Shown one piece after another: positions 34,486 to 43,363 of a stretch of 45,066 nt of DNA; the stretch's first letter is position 1; each line of letters begins with the position of its first letter. Origin of the DNA: DASUFE01 sp036274675 (GTDB lineage: Bacteria > Pseudomonadota > Gammaproteobacteria > HTCC5015). The DNA lies in NCBI GenBank assembly GCA_036274675.1, contig DASUFE010000072.1, forward strand, positions 1-45,066, written 5' to 3'. A program made the position numbers and the translations under genes. The notes under the pieces are model-generated. The model was not told where the DNA came from and searched no databases. It saw only the letters and a list, made by a program, of their open reading frames with translations.

Positions 34486-35778
34486 ATGAGTAAAAGCGTT
34501 GTAGTGCTCGGTACCCAGTGGGGCGATGAGGGCAAGGGCAAGATCGTCGACGTGTTAACGGACCGCGCAACTGTCGTGGTGCGCTTTCAGGGCGGACACA
34601 ACGCGGGTCATACGCTGGTGATCGACGGTCAGAAGACGGTTTTGCACCTGATTCCTTCGGGCATCTTGCGCCAGAACGTCGAATGCCTGATCGGCAACGG
34701 CGTGGTCATTTCGCCGCAGGCGCTGCAGGAAGAAATCGGTATGCTCGAGAAGAAAGGCGTGCCGGCGCGCGAGCGGTTGCGCGTCAGCGAGGCGTGCCCG
34801 CTGATACTCCCCTATCATATGGCGATCGATCTGGCGCGCGAGCGCGCGCGCGGCAAGGCCGCGATCGGCACTACCGGGCGCGGCATCGGGCCGGCTTACG
34901 AGGACAAGGTGGCGCGCCGCGCGCTGCGCATCGGCGATCTGCTGCACCGGGAACGCTTTGCGGCAAAGCTGGGCGAAGTGCTGGACTACCACAATTTCAT
35001 GCTCAAGAATTTTTTCAAGGCGGATACCTTCGATTTTCAGAAACTGCTGGACGAGTCAATGCAGTTTGCCGAGCAGGTCAAACCGCTGATCGACGATATT
35101 GCCGCGCGACTGCACCGGTATCGTAGCCAGGGCAGGAGCATCCTGTTCGAGGGTGCGCAGGGTACCCTGCTCGATATCGATCATGGCACTTATCCATTCG
35201 TGACCTCCTCCAATACCACCGCCGGTGGCGCCGCGACCGGCAGCGGCGCGGGTCCTTTGCATCTGGATTACATATTGGGCATTACCAAAGCCTACACCAC
35301 ACGCGTGGGCGCCGGGCCGTTTCCCACGGAACTCTTCGATGAGATGGGTGAGCACCTGGCACGACGCGGTCACGAATTCGGTTCGACCACGGGCCGTCCG
35401 CGGCGTTGCGGCTGGTTCGATGCCGTCGCCTTGCGGCGCTCATTGCAGATCAACAGCGTATCAGGTCTTTGCGTGACCAAACTGGATGTACTGGACGGTC
35501 TGGAAACCTTGCGCCTGTGCGTGGGCTACAAGGCCGGTGGCGTGGAACTCGAGTTGCCGCCGATGGGCGCGGAAGCCTTCGCTGATTGCGAGCCGGTATA
35601 TATCGATATGCCCGGTTGGCAATCTTCCACGGTCGGGATACGGGAATACAAGGCCCTGCCCGACAATGCCAAGGCCTATCTCAAGAAGATCGAGGAGATC
35701 GTGGCCACTCCGGTAGACATTATTTCCACCGGTCCACAGCGCGACGAAAACATTATCCTGCGTCATCCTTTCGATTAA
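34486..35778 (+). CDS. purA: Adenylosuccinate synthetase
   Basis: 430 residues. GTQWGDEGKGKIVD at 9-22 is the GTP-binding P-loop with the catalytic Asp; TGRGIGPAYEDK, GAQGTLLDIDHGTYPFVTSS and STTGRPRRCGWFD are the other family signatures. It joins IMP and aspartate using GTP in AMP synthesis. The ATG has GGAGA upstream. A terminator follows 22 bp after the stop. Confidence 0.98.
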   Translation: MSKSVVVLGTQWGDEGKGKIVDVLTDRATVVVRFQGGHNAGHTLVIDGQKTVLHLIPSGILRQNVECLIGNGVVISPQALQEEIGMLEKKGVPARERLRVSEACPLILPYHMAIDLARERARGKAAIGTTGRGIGPAYEDKVARRALRIGDLLHRERFAAKLGEVLDYHNFMLKNFFKADTFDFQKLLDESMQFAEQVKPLIDDIAARLHRYRSQGRSILFEGAQGTLLDIDHGTYPFVTSSNTTAGGAATGSGAGPLHLDYILGITKAYTTRVGAGPFPTELFDEMGEHLARRGHEFGSTTGRPRRCGWFDAVALRRSLQINSVSGLCVTKLDVLDGLETLRLCVGYKAGGVELELPPMGAEAFADCEPVYIDMPGWQSSTVGIREYKALPDNAKAYLKKIEEIVATPVDIISTGPQRDENIILRHPFD

Positions 35779-35800
35779 ACCGCAGTCCATCCAGCCAAAT

Positions 35801-35841
35801 GGCTGCGTAGCGCGATTCGTGTCGCCACGCGGCCGTTTTTT
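35801..35841 (+). terminator. Rho-independent terminator after purA
   Basis: GGCTGCGT (35801-35808) pairs with ACGCGGCC (35827-35834), one T-G wobble, with an 18-nt loop that has its own short stem (CGTG/CACG region), then G and TTTTTT (35836-35841). Confidence 0.6.
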
Positions 35842-35926
35842 ATTGTGAAACGAATCACAGCCGTTCCGCCGGGCGGGCGTATCATGACCGATCCTTGTTA
35901 ATTCAAGCCCAGAAGGAATCGTAAGC

Positions 35927-36493
35927 ATGAAAACACTGATCAAAATAAGTGCGGTGTGGCTGGCTCTCGTAATCGCTCCCGTCTACGCACAAACCGTCGC
36001 GCAGGAAACCGGCGCTCAACCGCAGGTGCCGCCGCCCACCGGTGGCCATGGTGAGCCACCCATCGATAACAGCGAGGATGTGGTGGATGCTCCGCAAGTG
36101 CCCGAAGAGAAAGTCGAAGGCTCAGTTACGCGCGCGATTTTTACCAGCGGCATCCAGGACCGCGAGCCGATGGACCAGCTTACGGAAGTGACTTCGGCGA
36201 TCGACAAGGTTTATTTTTTTACCGAACTGAAAGACCTGGATGGGCAGACCGTGAAGCATCGCTGGCTTTATAACGGCCAGGTCGCCGCTGAAGTCAGCTT
36301 TCCAGTGGGTGGCGCGCGCTGGCGGGTATGGTCGAGCAAGGTCTTGCAGCCCGATCAGCTTGGAACCTGGACCGTGGAAGTCGTGAACGGCGCTAACAGA
36401 GTGCTCACGAGTTCCACGATTGAAAATAAAGCGGCTGCCGCGCCGCCGGTACCGGTTGCCTCCGAAACCCAGACTGGAGTCGCGGCCGAGTAG
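35927..36493 (+). CDS. DUF2914 domain secreted protein
   Basis: 188 residues. Signal peptide 1-21 (ends APVYAQ). A Pro/Gln/Glu-rich linker covers about 22-65. The DUF2914 domain (about 68-165) has the ARAIFTSGI-type start (VTRAIFTSGIQDREP), KVYFFTELKDLDGQTVKHRW and WRVWSSKVL with GTWTVEVV at the end. The C-terminus is Ala/Val-rich. AGAAGGA lies 11 nt before the ATG. An envelope protein of unknown function; in the family it is often near c-type cytochrome or sulfate genes, none of which is here. Confidence 0.88.
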   Translation: MKTLIKISAVWLALVIAPVYAQTVAQETGAQPQVPPPTGGHGEPPIDNSEDVVDAPQVPEEKVEGSVTRAIFTSGIQDREPMDQLTEVTSAIDKVYFFTELKDLDGQTVKHRWLYNGQVAAEVSFPVGGARWRVWSSKVLQPDQLGTWTVEVVNGANRVLTSSTIENKAAAAPPVPVASETQTGVAAE

Positions 36494-36563
36494 CAGGCGA
36501 GTTCAAACCCTGGAACTACGGCTGTTTTTCAACGATTAAACTGCAGTTACCAAGCAGCAAGGC

Positions 36564-36638
36564 ATTCAACGGTTGAACTGAAGCCTTTTTCCTGTAACTG
36601 GGAGCACGTATTCAACGGTTGAACTGAAGCCTTTTTCC
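36564..36638. repeat. 29-bp direct repeat duplicating the 3' end of the dihydroorotase gene
   Basis: The 29 bp at 36610-36638 (last eight codons and stop of the dihydroorotase gene, plus 2 bp) recur exactly at 36564-36592, with a 46-bp period. Each copy contains the small palindrome TTCAAC G GTTGAA. In addition, CAGTTAC (36544-36550) and GTAACTG (36594-36600) form an inverted repeat around the outer copy. Confidence 0.85.
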
Positions 36639-37949
36639 AAGACCCGCGGCCGGATCGATCTCGCCATTGCGATACACGATCCGGCCGTTCACCAGAGTCG
36701 TGTCGATGGACGAACGGAACGTATAACCTTCAAACGGCGACCAGCCGCATTTCGACAAAACCGCGGCGCGTTCGACCTGAGTAGACCTTCGCGGATCCAC
36801 CAGCACCAGGTCCGCCCACCAGCCCTCGCGTATAAAGCCACGTTCGCGGACATCGAAACGGAGCGCAGGCGCATGGCTTGTTTTCTGCACGATTTTTTCC
36901 AGGCTGAAGCGGCCGTCGAAATAGTGTTCGAGCATGGAGAGCAGGGCGTATTGAACCAGCGGCAGGCCCGAAGGGGCCTGCAGATAGGGCCGCTGTTTTT
37001 CTTCCAGAGTATGGGGTGCATGGTCGGTGGCGACAATATCGATCAGGTCGTCGTCGACTGCGCGGATCAGTGCCGCTTGATCGGCTGGTGTCTTGATCGA
37101 AGGATTGCATTTGATGAAGTTGCCCTTCGCCGCATAGTCGTTCTGGTTGAAGAACAGGTGATGCACGCAGGCTTCGACGGTGATCTGCTTTTTTCCAACT
37201 TCACCTTTGCTGAAAAGGGACAATTCTTTTGCCGTTGTCAGGTGCAGCACATGCAACTTTGCGCCGTGACGACGCGCCAGGTCGACCGCCAGCAGGGACG
37301 ACTTGTAACAGGCTTCCTCCGAGCGGATCAGGGGGTGGTATTCGACATCCAGCTTGTCGCCGAACTGCTGCTTGTAACGCGCCTCGTTAGCAAGGATGGT
37401 CGGCGTGTCCTCGCAATGGGTGGCGATTAAAACCGGGCTGTGGGCGAAGATGCCTTCCAGGATTTTCGGGTCATCGACCAGCATATTGCCGGTGGAGGCG
37501 CCCATGAATATCTTGACTCCACAGGCCGCCCTGGGGTCGAGCGCCTTGATATCATCCAGGTTGTCGTTGCTCGCACCCAGATAAAAGGCATGATTGGCGA
37601 GGGATTTCTGCGCGGCCAGCTGGTACTTGGCTTCCAGGTTTTCAGCGTTCAGGGTCGGCGGATTCACGTTGGGCATCTCCATGTAACTGGTGATGCCGCC
37701 GGCAACCGCCGCGCGCGATTCGGTTGCGATATCGCCCTTGTGAGTAAGCCCCGGTTCGCGAAAATGGACCTGGTCGTCGATCATTCCGGGCAGCAGCAGC
37801 TTGCCGGCGGCGTCGATGACTTGATCGTCCTGGGCGGGCTTGAGGCCGCTGCCGATATGTTCGATGCGGCCGTTTTGAATCGCGACATCGGCTTCCCAAG
37901 TCCGGCCTTCATTGACAAGGGTCGCGTTTAAAATCAGCAGGCGTTTCAT
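36612..37949 (-). CDS. pyrC: Dihydroorotase, type I
   Basis: 445 residues from ATG 37949 (MKRLLILNATLVNEG); an ATG at 37964 would add five residues. Amidohydrolase fold with metal-site segments MIDDQVHFREPGLTHKGD (residues 56-73), the carboxylated-lysine region CGVKIFMGAS, and TDHAPHT. The usual HxH pair of the first motif is QxH here (Q60, H62), which I recall as a subgroup trait. Length and motifs match the type I enzymes (about 440 residues) rather than the 345-residue E. coli PyrC. It closes carbamoyl-aspartate to dihydroorotate in pyrimidine synthesis. Isolated, with no other pyr gene nearby. An allantoinase-like or hydantoinase-like activity cannot be fully excluded. Confidence 0.85.
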   Translation of the reverse strand: MKRLLILNATLVNEGRTWEADVAIQNGRIEHIGSGLKPAQDDQVIDAAGKLLLPGMIDDQVHFREPGLTHKGDIATESRAAVAGGITSYMEMPNVNPPTLNAENLEAKYQLAAQKSLANHAFYLGASNDNLDDIKALDPRAACGVKIFMGASTGNMLVDDPKILEGIFAHSPVLIATHCEDTPTILANEARYKQQFGDKLDVEYHPLIRSEEACYKSSLLAVDLARRHGAKLHVLHLTTAKELSLFSKGEVGKKQITVEACVHHLFFNQNDYAAKGNFIKCNPSIKTPADQAALIRAVDDDLIDIVATDHAPHTLEEKQRPYLQAPSGLPLVQYALLSMLEHYFDGRFSLEKIVQKTSHAPALRFDVRERGFIREGWWADLVLVDPRRSTQVERAAVLSKCGWSPFEGYTFRSSIDTTLVNGRIVYRNGEIDPAAGLGKRLQFNR

Positions 37950-38380
37950 GCCATCCGCTCGCATGCCAGGAAAGCGGCATTATGGCAGGAATGACGCCGG
38001 TTTCAAAAGGAGTGGCAGGCACAGGTTAAAGCCCGCAACTTGGGTGTGTGGGGTACTATCGTGTAAACTGCTTGCCGACCGGTTTAGCGGCCTCAAAATT
38101 GGTGCGGATTCACGAGTGCGTCGCGCTCGCGAGGGGCGGTTGACAGTGGCAGGGGAAGGCATTCAAACGATTTCCGAGGCGCTTTCTGCGAAGGCATTTC
38201 GATTCGCCCCGCTTTTTTACGCGAAATTTACGCTATTGACCTTATATGCGCATAGCTTGTTTACATTTCCGTCATTAAGATGCGCACAGTTCTGAATAAT
38301 CATCCCCTCCATTATTCAGAGGTCGTGCCACGGGAACTTCCGCGCGAAGTTCCTGGGGCATGCAATAAATCCCCGGTCGA
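37950..38380. other. Intergenic region between the dihydroorotase and trkH genes
   Basis: 431 bp without a convincing protein gene; the region must carry both divergent promoters. GGGGCG (38133-38138) and CGCCCC (38205-38210) form a distant inverted repeat followed by C and T6 (38213-38218). A TTGACA lies at 38140-38145 without a matching -10. The last 150 bp are AT-richer (CTTATATGCGCATAGCTTG), fitting the trkH promoter. Confidence 0.4.
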
Positions 38381-39841
38381 ATGAATATGAGTGTTTTCCA
38401 CCCGGCTCTGTTCATCGTCGGCGTCATAGCCCTGATGTTTTCCCTGTTGATGGTTTTGCCCGTCGCCCTGCTGGCCTTCGGCGAGCATCCGGACTGGGCC
38501 GCGTTTGTAACCGGCTCCGGCATCTGCCTGGCGAGCGGCCTCCTGCTCGTCTTCCGTTTCCGCGGTTCCTTAAAACGGCTGCGGCCGCGCGAACTGTTCC
38601 TGATCACCGTCATGAGCTGGATCGCTGCTTCTTGTTTCGGTGCGCTGCCGTTCATGCTCAGCGATTATCATTTCACCGCGGCCGACGCGTTTTTTGAGAC
38701 TGTTTCCGGCATTACCACTACCGGTTCGACCGTGATCGTCGGGCTGGATTCGATGCCGTCTGATATCCTGCTTTGGCGCTCCCTGCTAACCTGGCTCGGC
38801 GGCATCGGGGTAATCGGAATGGCTGTGGCCGTACTGCCGTTCCTGCAGGTGGGCGGTATGCGCCTGTTCAAGGCCGAATCCTCGGATTGGTCGGAAAAGG
38901 CATTGCCGCGCGCGCGCGTACTGGCCAAATCGCTGGTGCTCGTCTACCTGGTGCTTTCGGTGCTGTGCGCTGCGGCCTATGTGGCCGCGGGCATGGATCT
39001 GTTCGATGCGGTGAACCATGCCATGTGCACCATAGCAACCGGCGGCTTTTCAGTCTGGGATAGCTCTTTCGGCCATTACCGCTCTTCAATGGCGATCCAC
39101 TGGATTGGGATTTTGTTCATGGTCCTGGGCGCGCTGCCTTTCGTGCTGTATGTGCGCTTCTGGGGGCAATTCCGGCCCGGAATCATCTTGAATGACTCTC
39201 AGGTGCGCGGATTCCTGCTCCTGCTGATATTGGCCTCACTCTCGCTCGCATTCCTTCAGGTGCACACTTCGGGCGCGCCCCTCGCGCAGGCGCTCACCCT
39301 GGCGGCCTTCAACGTCACCTCTATCGTGACGACCACGGGGTTTGTCAGCGGTGATTATTCGCAGTGGGGGAGTTTTGCTGTCGCGGTATTCTTTTTTCTC
39401 GCATTCGTAGGCGGTTGTTCCGGCTCCACCAGCGGCGGTATGAAAATATTCCGCTTCCAGTTATCCCTGATCTTGGTGCATGAGCAGGTGCGCAAGCTGC
39501 TGCACCCGCACGGCGTATTCAGCAGGCTTTACAACGGCCGCAAGGTGCCGGGCGATATCATCGTGTCGGCGGTCGCGTTTTCCTTTATGTACTTTATGGC
39601 GGTGGTGGTTATAACCCTGATCCTGGCGGTGCTGGGTCTGGATCTGGTGACCAGCCTCAGCGGGGCGGCCTCCGCGCTCGGCAATATCGGCCCGGGTCTC
39701 GGCGGAATCATAGGGCCGGTCGGCACTTTCAAATCGCTGCCTGACGCCGCCAAATGGGTGTTAAGCGCCGGCATGCTGCTCGGCCGCCTCGAACTGCTGG
39801 CTTTCGTGGTGGTTCTCACCGCCGACTTCTGGAAAGACTGA
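38381..39841 (+). CDS. trkH: TrkH-family potassium transporter
   Basis: 486 residues from ATG 38381 (a second ATG at 38387 is equally possible; the ribosome site is weak). Four M1-P-M2 units are recognisable from the P-loops: VSGITTTGSTV, CTIATGGFSV, VTSIVTTTGFVSG and GNIGPGLGG, plus GGCSGSTSGGMK, a TrkH hallmark. The conserved first glycines mean a K+-selective pore. It normally needs TrkA on the cytoplasmic side; no trkA is nearby. Its TGA overlaps the ATG of the kinase gene by one base, so it is the first gene of a trkH-kinase-kdpE operon. Confidence 0.95.
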   Translation: MNMSVFHPALFIVGVIALMFSLLMVLPVALLAFGEHPDWAAFVTGSGICLASGLLLVFRFRGSLKRLRPRELFLITVMSWIAASCFGALPFMLSDYHFTAADAFFETVSGITTTGSTVIVGLDSMPSDILLWRSLLTWLGGIGVIGMAVAVLPFLQVGGMRLFKAESSDWSEKALPRARVLAKSLVLVYLVLSVLCAAAYVAAGMDLFDAVNHAMCTIATGGFSVWDSSFGHYRSSMAIHWIGILFMVLGALPFVLYVRFWGQFRPGIILNDSQVRGFLLLLILASLSLAFLQVHTSGAPLAQALTLAAFNVTSIVTTTGFVSGDYSQWGSFAVAVFFFLAFVGGCSGSTSGGMKIFRFQLSLILVHEQVRKLLHPHGVFSRLYNGRKVPGDIIVSAVAFSFMYFMAVVVITLILAVLGLDLVTSLSGAASALGNIGPGLGGIIGPVGTFKSLPDAAKWVLSAGMLLGRLELLAFVVVLTADFWKD

Positions 39842-41376
39842 TGCTGTTCCATAACAGGCCGCTTCTCTCATACGCCGCCGCGATCCTCGCGCCCCTTGCC
39901 GCCACTCCCATCGCATTCCTGGTCGATATGCTGCTGCCCGGGAGCAATCGATCCCTGGTTTATCTCACCGCGCTGCTGATCGTGGCGGTCGCGACCAGTA
40001 TCCGGCCTGCGTTGCTGTGCGCGGTCACCAGCTTTCTCGCCTTTGACTATTTCATGAGCGAGCCGCATTTCAGCCTGACCGAACTGCACCGGCACAATAT
40101 TCCGACGATCGGTTTTTTTCTGTTGCTGGCGGCGGTGACGGGACATCTGACGTCGCGTTTGCGGCAGCAGGTTATGGCGCTGCAGGCGCGCGAGCATATC
40201 AATCAGGCGCAGATCGAGCTGTCCAAACAGTTGTTGACGGCGATCCACAAGAAAGACGTAGTCAACATACTCTGCCATATACTGAGGGATATGGGCGTGT
40301 GCAGGCGTTGCTTCGCGGTCGAGGTCGACCGCTACGGCGGAATCGAATTCCTCACCGAACCGGAAATGCTGACGACCGCCGACGAAAAGGCGATCCGTTC
40401 CGCGGCGAAGACATTCATGCCCGCCGGAAAATTCACCGACGAACGTACGGACACCGGTTGCTATAGTGTACCGCTGAGCGACGGCCGCAGCATCGTCGCG
40501 GTCATTGGCATGAGCTTCCGGGAGGATGCGACTCCGGTGGAGGACAAGCTCAACATCGTAAGGCTGATACTGCACCAGACGAGCCTGGCGCTGGGCCGCA
40601 CGCAACTGGTCGCCGATCTCCAGCGGGAGCGCCTGGAAAAGGAGCAGGAATTGCTGCGTTCCGCGCTGCTGTCCTCGGTGTCGCACGACCTGCGCACCCC
40701 GCTGGCGGCGATGATCGGCGCCACCACCAGCCTGCTCGATCTGGAGGAGTCCCTGGACAGGGAGCAGAAGCATGAACTGCTCGAGTCCGTATTGCAGGAG
40801 TCGCAGCGGCTGGACCGCTATATCCAGAACCTGCTCGATATGACGCGTCTCGGACGCGCCGATCTGGAACTTGACCGGGACTGGACGGCCTTCGAGGATA
40901 TGTTGAGCCTGGTATTGAAGCGGGTCCGGCCCTTGCTGCGCGGGCATACCATACAGACTGAAATCGAGCCGGATCTGCCGCTGCTTTATGTCAACGCCGC
41001 GCTGATCGAGCAGGTAATGTTCAATGTCCTGGAGAATGCCGTTAAGTTTTCGCCCGATGCCTCGCCGCTGACCATTTCGGTGCGCAGGAAGAACGGCAGC
41101 GTCATTATCGATATAGCCGATTGCGGTCCCGGCATCCCGGCGCAGGAACGCGAGCGGATTTTCGACATGTTTTACACGGTACGGCGCGGCGACCGGCACG
41201 CGGCCGGGACCGGCCTTGGCCTGACAATTACACATGGGGTCGTGAGCGCGCATGGAGGAACGGTGGAAGTCCTGGACGGACCCGATGGCGTAGGCACGGT
41301 TATGCGGATTACACTGCCGGCGGACGAGCAACAATCGCTAAAGGGGGCGGGCAATGCCGAGGATACTGGTAATTGA
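39841..41376 (+). CDS. Short KdpD-like sensor histidine kinase
   Basis: 511 residues from ATG 39841, which shares its first base with the trkH stop. It begins directly with the four-helix DUF4118 segment (about 10-105), then a GAF-like domain (about 125-265), HisKA with phospho-acceptor H282 (SSVSHDLRTPLAAMIGA), and HATPase_c with NVLENAVKFSP, DCGPGIP and GTGLGL. Compared with E. coli KdpD (894 residues) the whole N-terminal KdpD/Usp region, which includes the c-di-AMP/ATP-binding part, is absent. It should sense K+ or ionic stress and phosphorylate the KdpE protein encoded next, with which it overlaps by 23 bp. Confidence 0.9.
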   Translation: MLFHNRPLLSYAAAILAPLAATPIAFLVDMLLPGSNRSLVYLTALLIVAVATSIRPALLCAVTSFLAFDYFMSEPHFSLTELHRHNIPTIGFFLLLAAVTGHLTSRLRQQVMALQAREHINQAQIELSKQLLTAIHKKDVVNILCHILRDMGVCRRCFAVEVDRYGGIEFLTEPEMLTTADEKAIRSAAKTFMPAGKFTDERTDTGCYSVPLSDGRSIVAVIGMSFREDATPVEDKLNIVRLILHQTSLALGRTQLVADLQRERLEKEQELLRSALLSSVSHDLRTPLAAMIGATTSLLDLEESLDREQKHELLESVLQESQRLDRYIQNLLDMTRLGRADLELDRDWTAFEDMLSLVLKRVRPLLRGHTIQTEIEPDLPLLYVNAALIEQVMFNVLENAVKFSPDASPLTISVRRKNGSVIIDIADCGPGIPAQERERIFDMFYTVRRGDRHAAGTGLGLTITHGVVSAHGGTVEVLDGPDGVGTVMRITLPADEQQSLKGAGNAEDTGN

Positions 41377-42046
41377 CGACGAACCGCAGATCCGTCGTTT
41401 CCTCAGAATCAGTTCTGTTTCACAAGGTTACGAAGTGATCGAGGCCGATACCGGGACGGATGGCTTGCAGAAAGCGGCCACCGAGTCGCCGGATATCGTG
41501 ATCCTCGATCTGGGACTGCCGGACAAGGACGGGCAGGATGTGCTGGTGGAATTGCGCGGCTTTTACGAGGGTCCCGTGATCGTGCTGTCGGTGCGTTCCA
41601 GCGAGGCCGAAAAGGTGAAGGCGCTGGACGGCGGCGCCAATGATTATGTCGTCAAGCCTTTCGGGGTGAAGGAGTTCCTGGCCCGCGTGCGCGGCCTGCT
41701 GCGCATGTTCACCGGAGTGGATCCGGTGCTGCCCGTTTTCGATGATGGATATCTCCATGTCGATATCGTGGAGCGCCGTATCACGGTGCAGGGGCAGGTC
41801 GTGCATCTGTCGCGCAAGGAATTCGACCTGTTGCGTACCCTGATCGCCCATTCCGGCCGCCTGGTCACGCAGCAGCAGTTGCTGAAAGAACTCTGGGGGC
41901 CCACTCATACGAAGGACACGCATTATCTGCGCGTGTTCATCGCCAAGCTGCGCAACAAGATCGGCGACGATCCCGCGGATCCGAAGTATCTTCAGACCGA
42001 GCCGGGTGTCGGTTACCGCTTCCTGGGGGCCGCGCCGGGGGAGTGA
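41354..42046 (+). CDS. kdpE: KdpE-type response regulator
   Basis: 230 residues. Receiver domain (1-120) with phosphorylated D52 (VILDLGLPD), DD at 8-9 and K in VVKPFG. OmpR/PhoB winged helix (about 130-225) with VHLSRKEFDLLRTLIAHSG and DTHYLRVFIAKLRNKIG, the recognition helix region nearly identical to E. coli KdpE. The start codon lies inside the kinase gene (23-bp overlap), so the pair is coupled. Without kdpFABC here, its likely target is the trkH promoter or a remote kdp operon. Confidence 0.93.
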   Translation: MPRILVIDDEPQIRRFLRISSVSQGYEVIEADTGTDGLQKAATESPDIVILDLGLPDKDGQDVLVELRGFYEGPVIVLSVRSSEAEKVKALDGGANDYVVKPFGVKEFLARVRGLLRMFTGVDPVLPVFDDGYLHVDIVERRITVQGQVVHLSRKEFDLLRTLIAHSGRLVTQQQLLKELWGPTHTKDTHYLRVFIAKLRNKIGDDPADPKYLQTEPGVGYRFLGAAPGE

Positions 42047-42064
42047 CTCCGGCCTCACGTTCAC

Positions 42065-42094
42065 AGGGCGCCGCAAGGCGGCATGGCGCCCTTT
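42065..42094 (+). terminator. Hairpin after the kdpE gene
   Basis: AGGGCGCC (42065-42072) pairs with GGCGCCCT (42085-42092), with the loop containing a further GCCGC/GCGGC pairing; only TTT follows, so strength is doubtful. Confidence 0.45.
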
Positions 42095-42141
42095 GGCCGG
42101 CCAGACGCAAAAATCATCCAAAAGCATTCGATGGGGGAAAG

Positions 42142-43287
42142 ATGAAAAACCAGGTTTTGCTGCTGTCACTGATTCTCATCGCTTCCGGTCATTCCGCTGT
42201 TGCGGGACAGCCTGCGCCGCTGAAAGATGTGTACGCGGGTGCTTTTCGGATGGGTGTGGCGCTGAACGCGGAGATCGTGGCCGGCGAAGATCCCGCCTCG
42301 CTCGAAATTGTGTTGCGGCATTTCAATGCCATTACCGCCGAGAACGTGATGAAAGCGGAATTTCTCAATCCCGAGCCCGGTGTTTACCATTTCGGACCGG
42401 CCGATGCCTTCGTGAAATTTGGCGAGGAACACGGGATGTTTATCGTCGGGCACACGCTGGTCTGGCACAACCAGACCCCCGCATGGTTCTTTCAGGACAA
42501 ACACGGTAAACCTAATACGCCCCAGGCGCAGATCGAGCGCATGCGCGAATATATAAAGACCGTCGCCGGTCACTATGCCGGAAAGGTGAATGCCTGGGAC
42601 GTGGTAAACGAGGTGATCGACAACGACGGTTCCTACCGCCAGACCGCCTGGGTCAAGAGCGTCGGCGATGGCGATGAACTGGTCAGGCTGGCTTTTAAAT
42701 TCGCCAGTGAATTCGCGCCTGGCGCGGAGCTGTATTACAACGATTTCAATACCTGGCGGCCGGCCAAGCGCGACGGCATTGTACGCATGGTAAAAATGCT
42801 GCAACGCGAAGGCATTCGCATCGACGGCATCGGGATGCAGGGGCACTGGGGTCTCAATTATCCGAAGAGCGAATACATCGAGGCCGCGATCGACGCTTAC
42901 GCGGCGCTCGGGGTGAAGGTAATGATCACCGAACTGGATGTGGACGTATTGCCCTTGACGCGGGAAGGCCAGATTATCGGCACGGCGATGAACCACGAGC
43001 AGTTCCAGCTGGAGGAGTTCGAGGAATATCTGGACCCGTACAAGGACGGTTTGCCGCGCGAGGTTCAACGGCGGCTTGCGGAACGCTATGCCGAACTGTT
43101 CCGGATTTTTTACCGCAAGCGGGACAAGATCGACCGCGTGACGCTCTGGGGCGTACACGACGGCATGTCCTGGAAGAATGGCTATCCTGTGCCCGGCCGC
43201 ACCAATTATCCGCTGCTGTTTGACCGCGACCGGCAGCCCAAGCCGGCACTCAGGGCGGTGCTGGACGTGCCAAAAAAAACCAGATGA
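42142..43287 (+). CDS. Secreted GH10 endo-beta-1,4-xylanase
   Basis: 381 residues from ATG 42142, with GGGGGAAAG just upstream; the frame is open further up but no start there has a signal. Signal peptide 1-22 (SGHSAVAG). Single GH10 barrel without carbohydrate-binding module: HTLVWHNQTP, acid/base E157 in DVVNEVID, nucleophile E264 in ITELDVDVLP, and WGVHDGMSW near the end. All catalytic and -1 subsite residues look present, so it should cut xylan or a related beta-1,4-glycan. It stands alone in an otherwise housekeeping region; no transporter or xylosidase is nearby. Confidence 0.95.
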   Translation: MKNQVLLLSLILIASGHSAVAGQPAPLKDVYAGAFRMGVALNAEIVAGEDPASLEIVLRHFNAITAENVMKAEFLNPEPGVYHFGPADAFVKFGEEHGMFIVGHTLVWHNQTPAWFFQDKHGKPNTPQAQIERMREYIKTVAGHYAGKVNAWDVVNEVIDNDGSYRQTAWVKSVGDGDELVRLAFKFASEFAPGAELYYNDFNTWRPAKRDGIVRMVKMLQREGIRIDGIGMQGHWGLNYPKSEYIEAAIDAYAALGVKVMITELDVDVLPLTREGQIIGTAMNHEQFQLEEFEEYLDPYKDGLPREVQRRLAERYAELFRIFYRKRDKIDRVTLWGVHDGMSWKNGYPVPGRTNYPLLFDRDRQPKPALRAVLDVPKKTR

Positions 43288-43363
43288 TTTCGCCGCAACT
43301 CCGGGTCGTGTGCGTAGTCGATGTAGATTACGGGATATCCGGGTTCATCAAGCGGTGAAACGA

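Noticed and set aside
37912..38295. 127-codon frame upstream of trkH
   Set aside because: Overlaps the 5' end of the dihydroorotase gene, lacks a Shine-Dalgarno and shows no protein-like pattern.
39868..41334. 488-codon frame opposite the KdpD-like gene
   Set aside because: Antisense shadow of a clear histidine kinase; translation has no recognisable domain.
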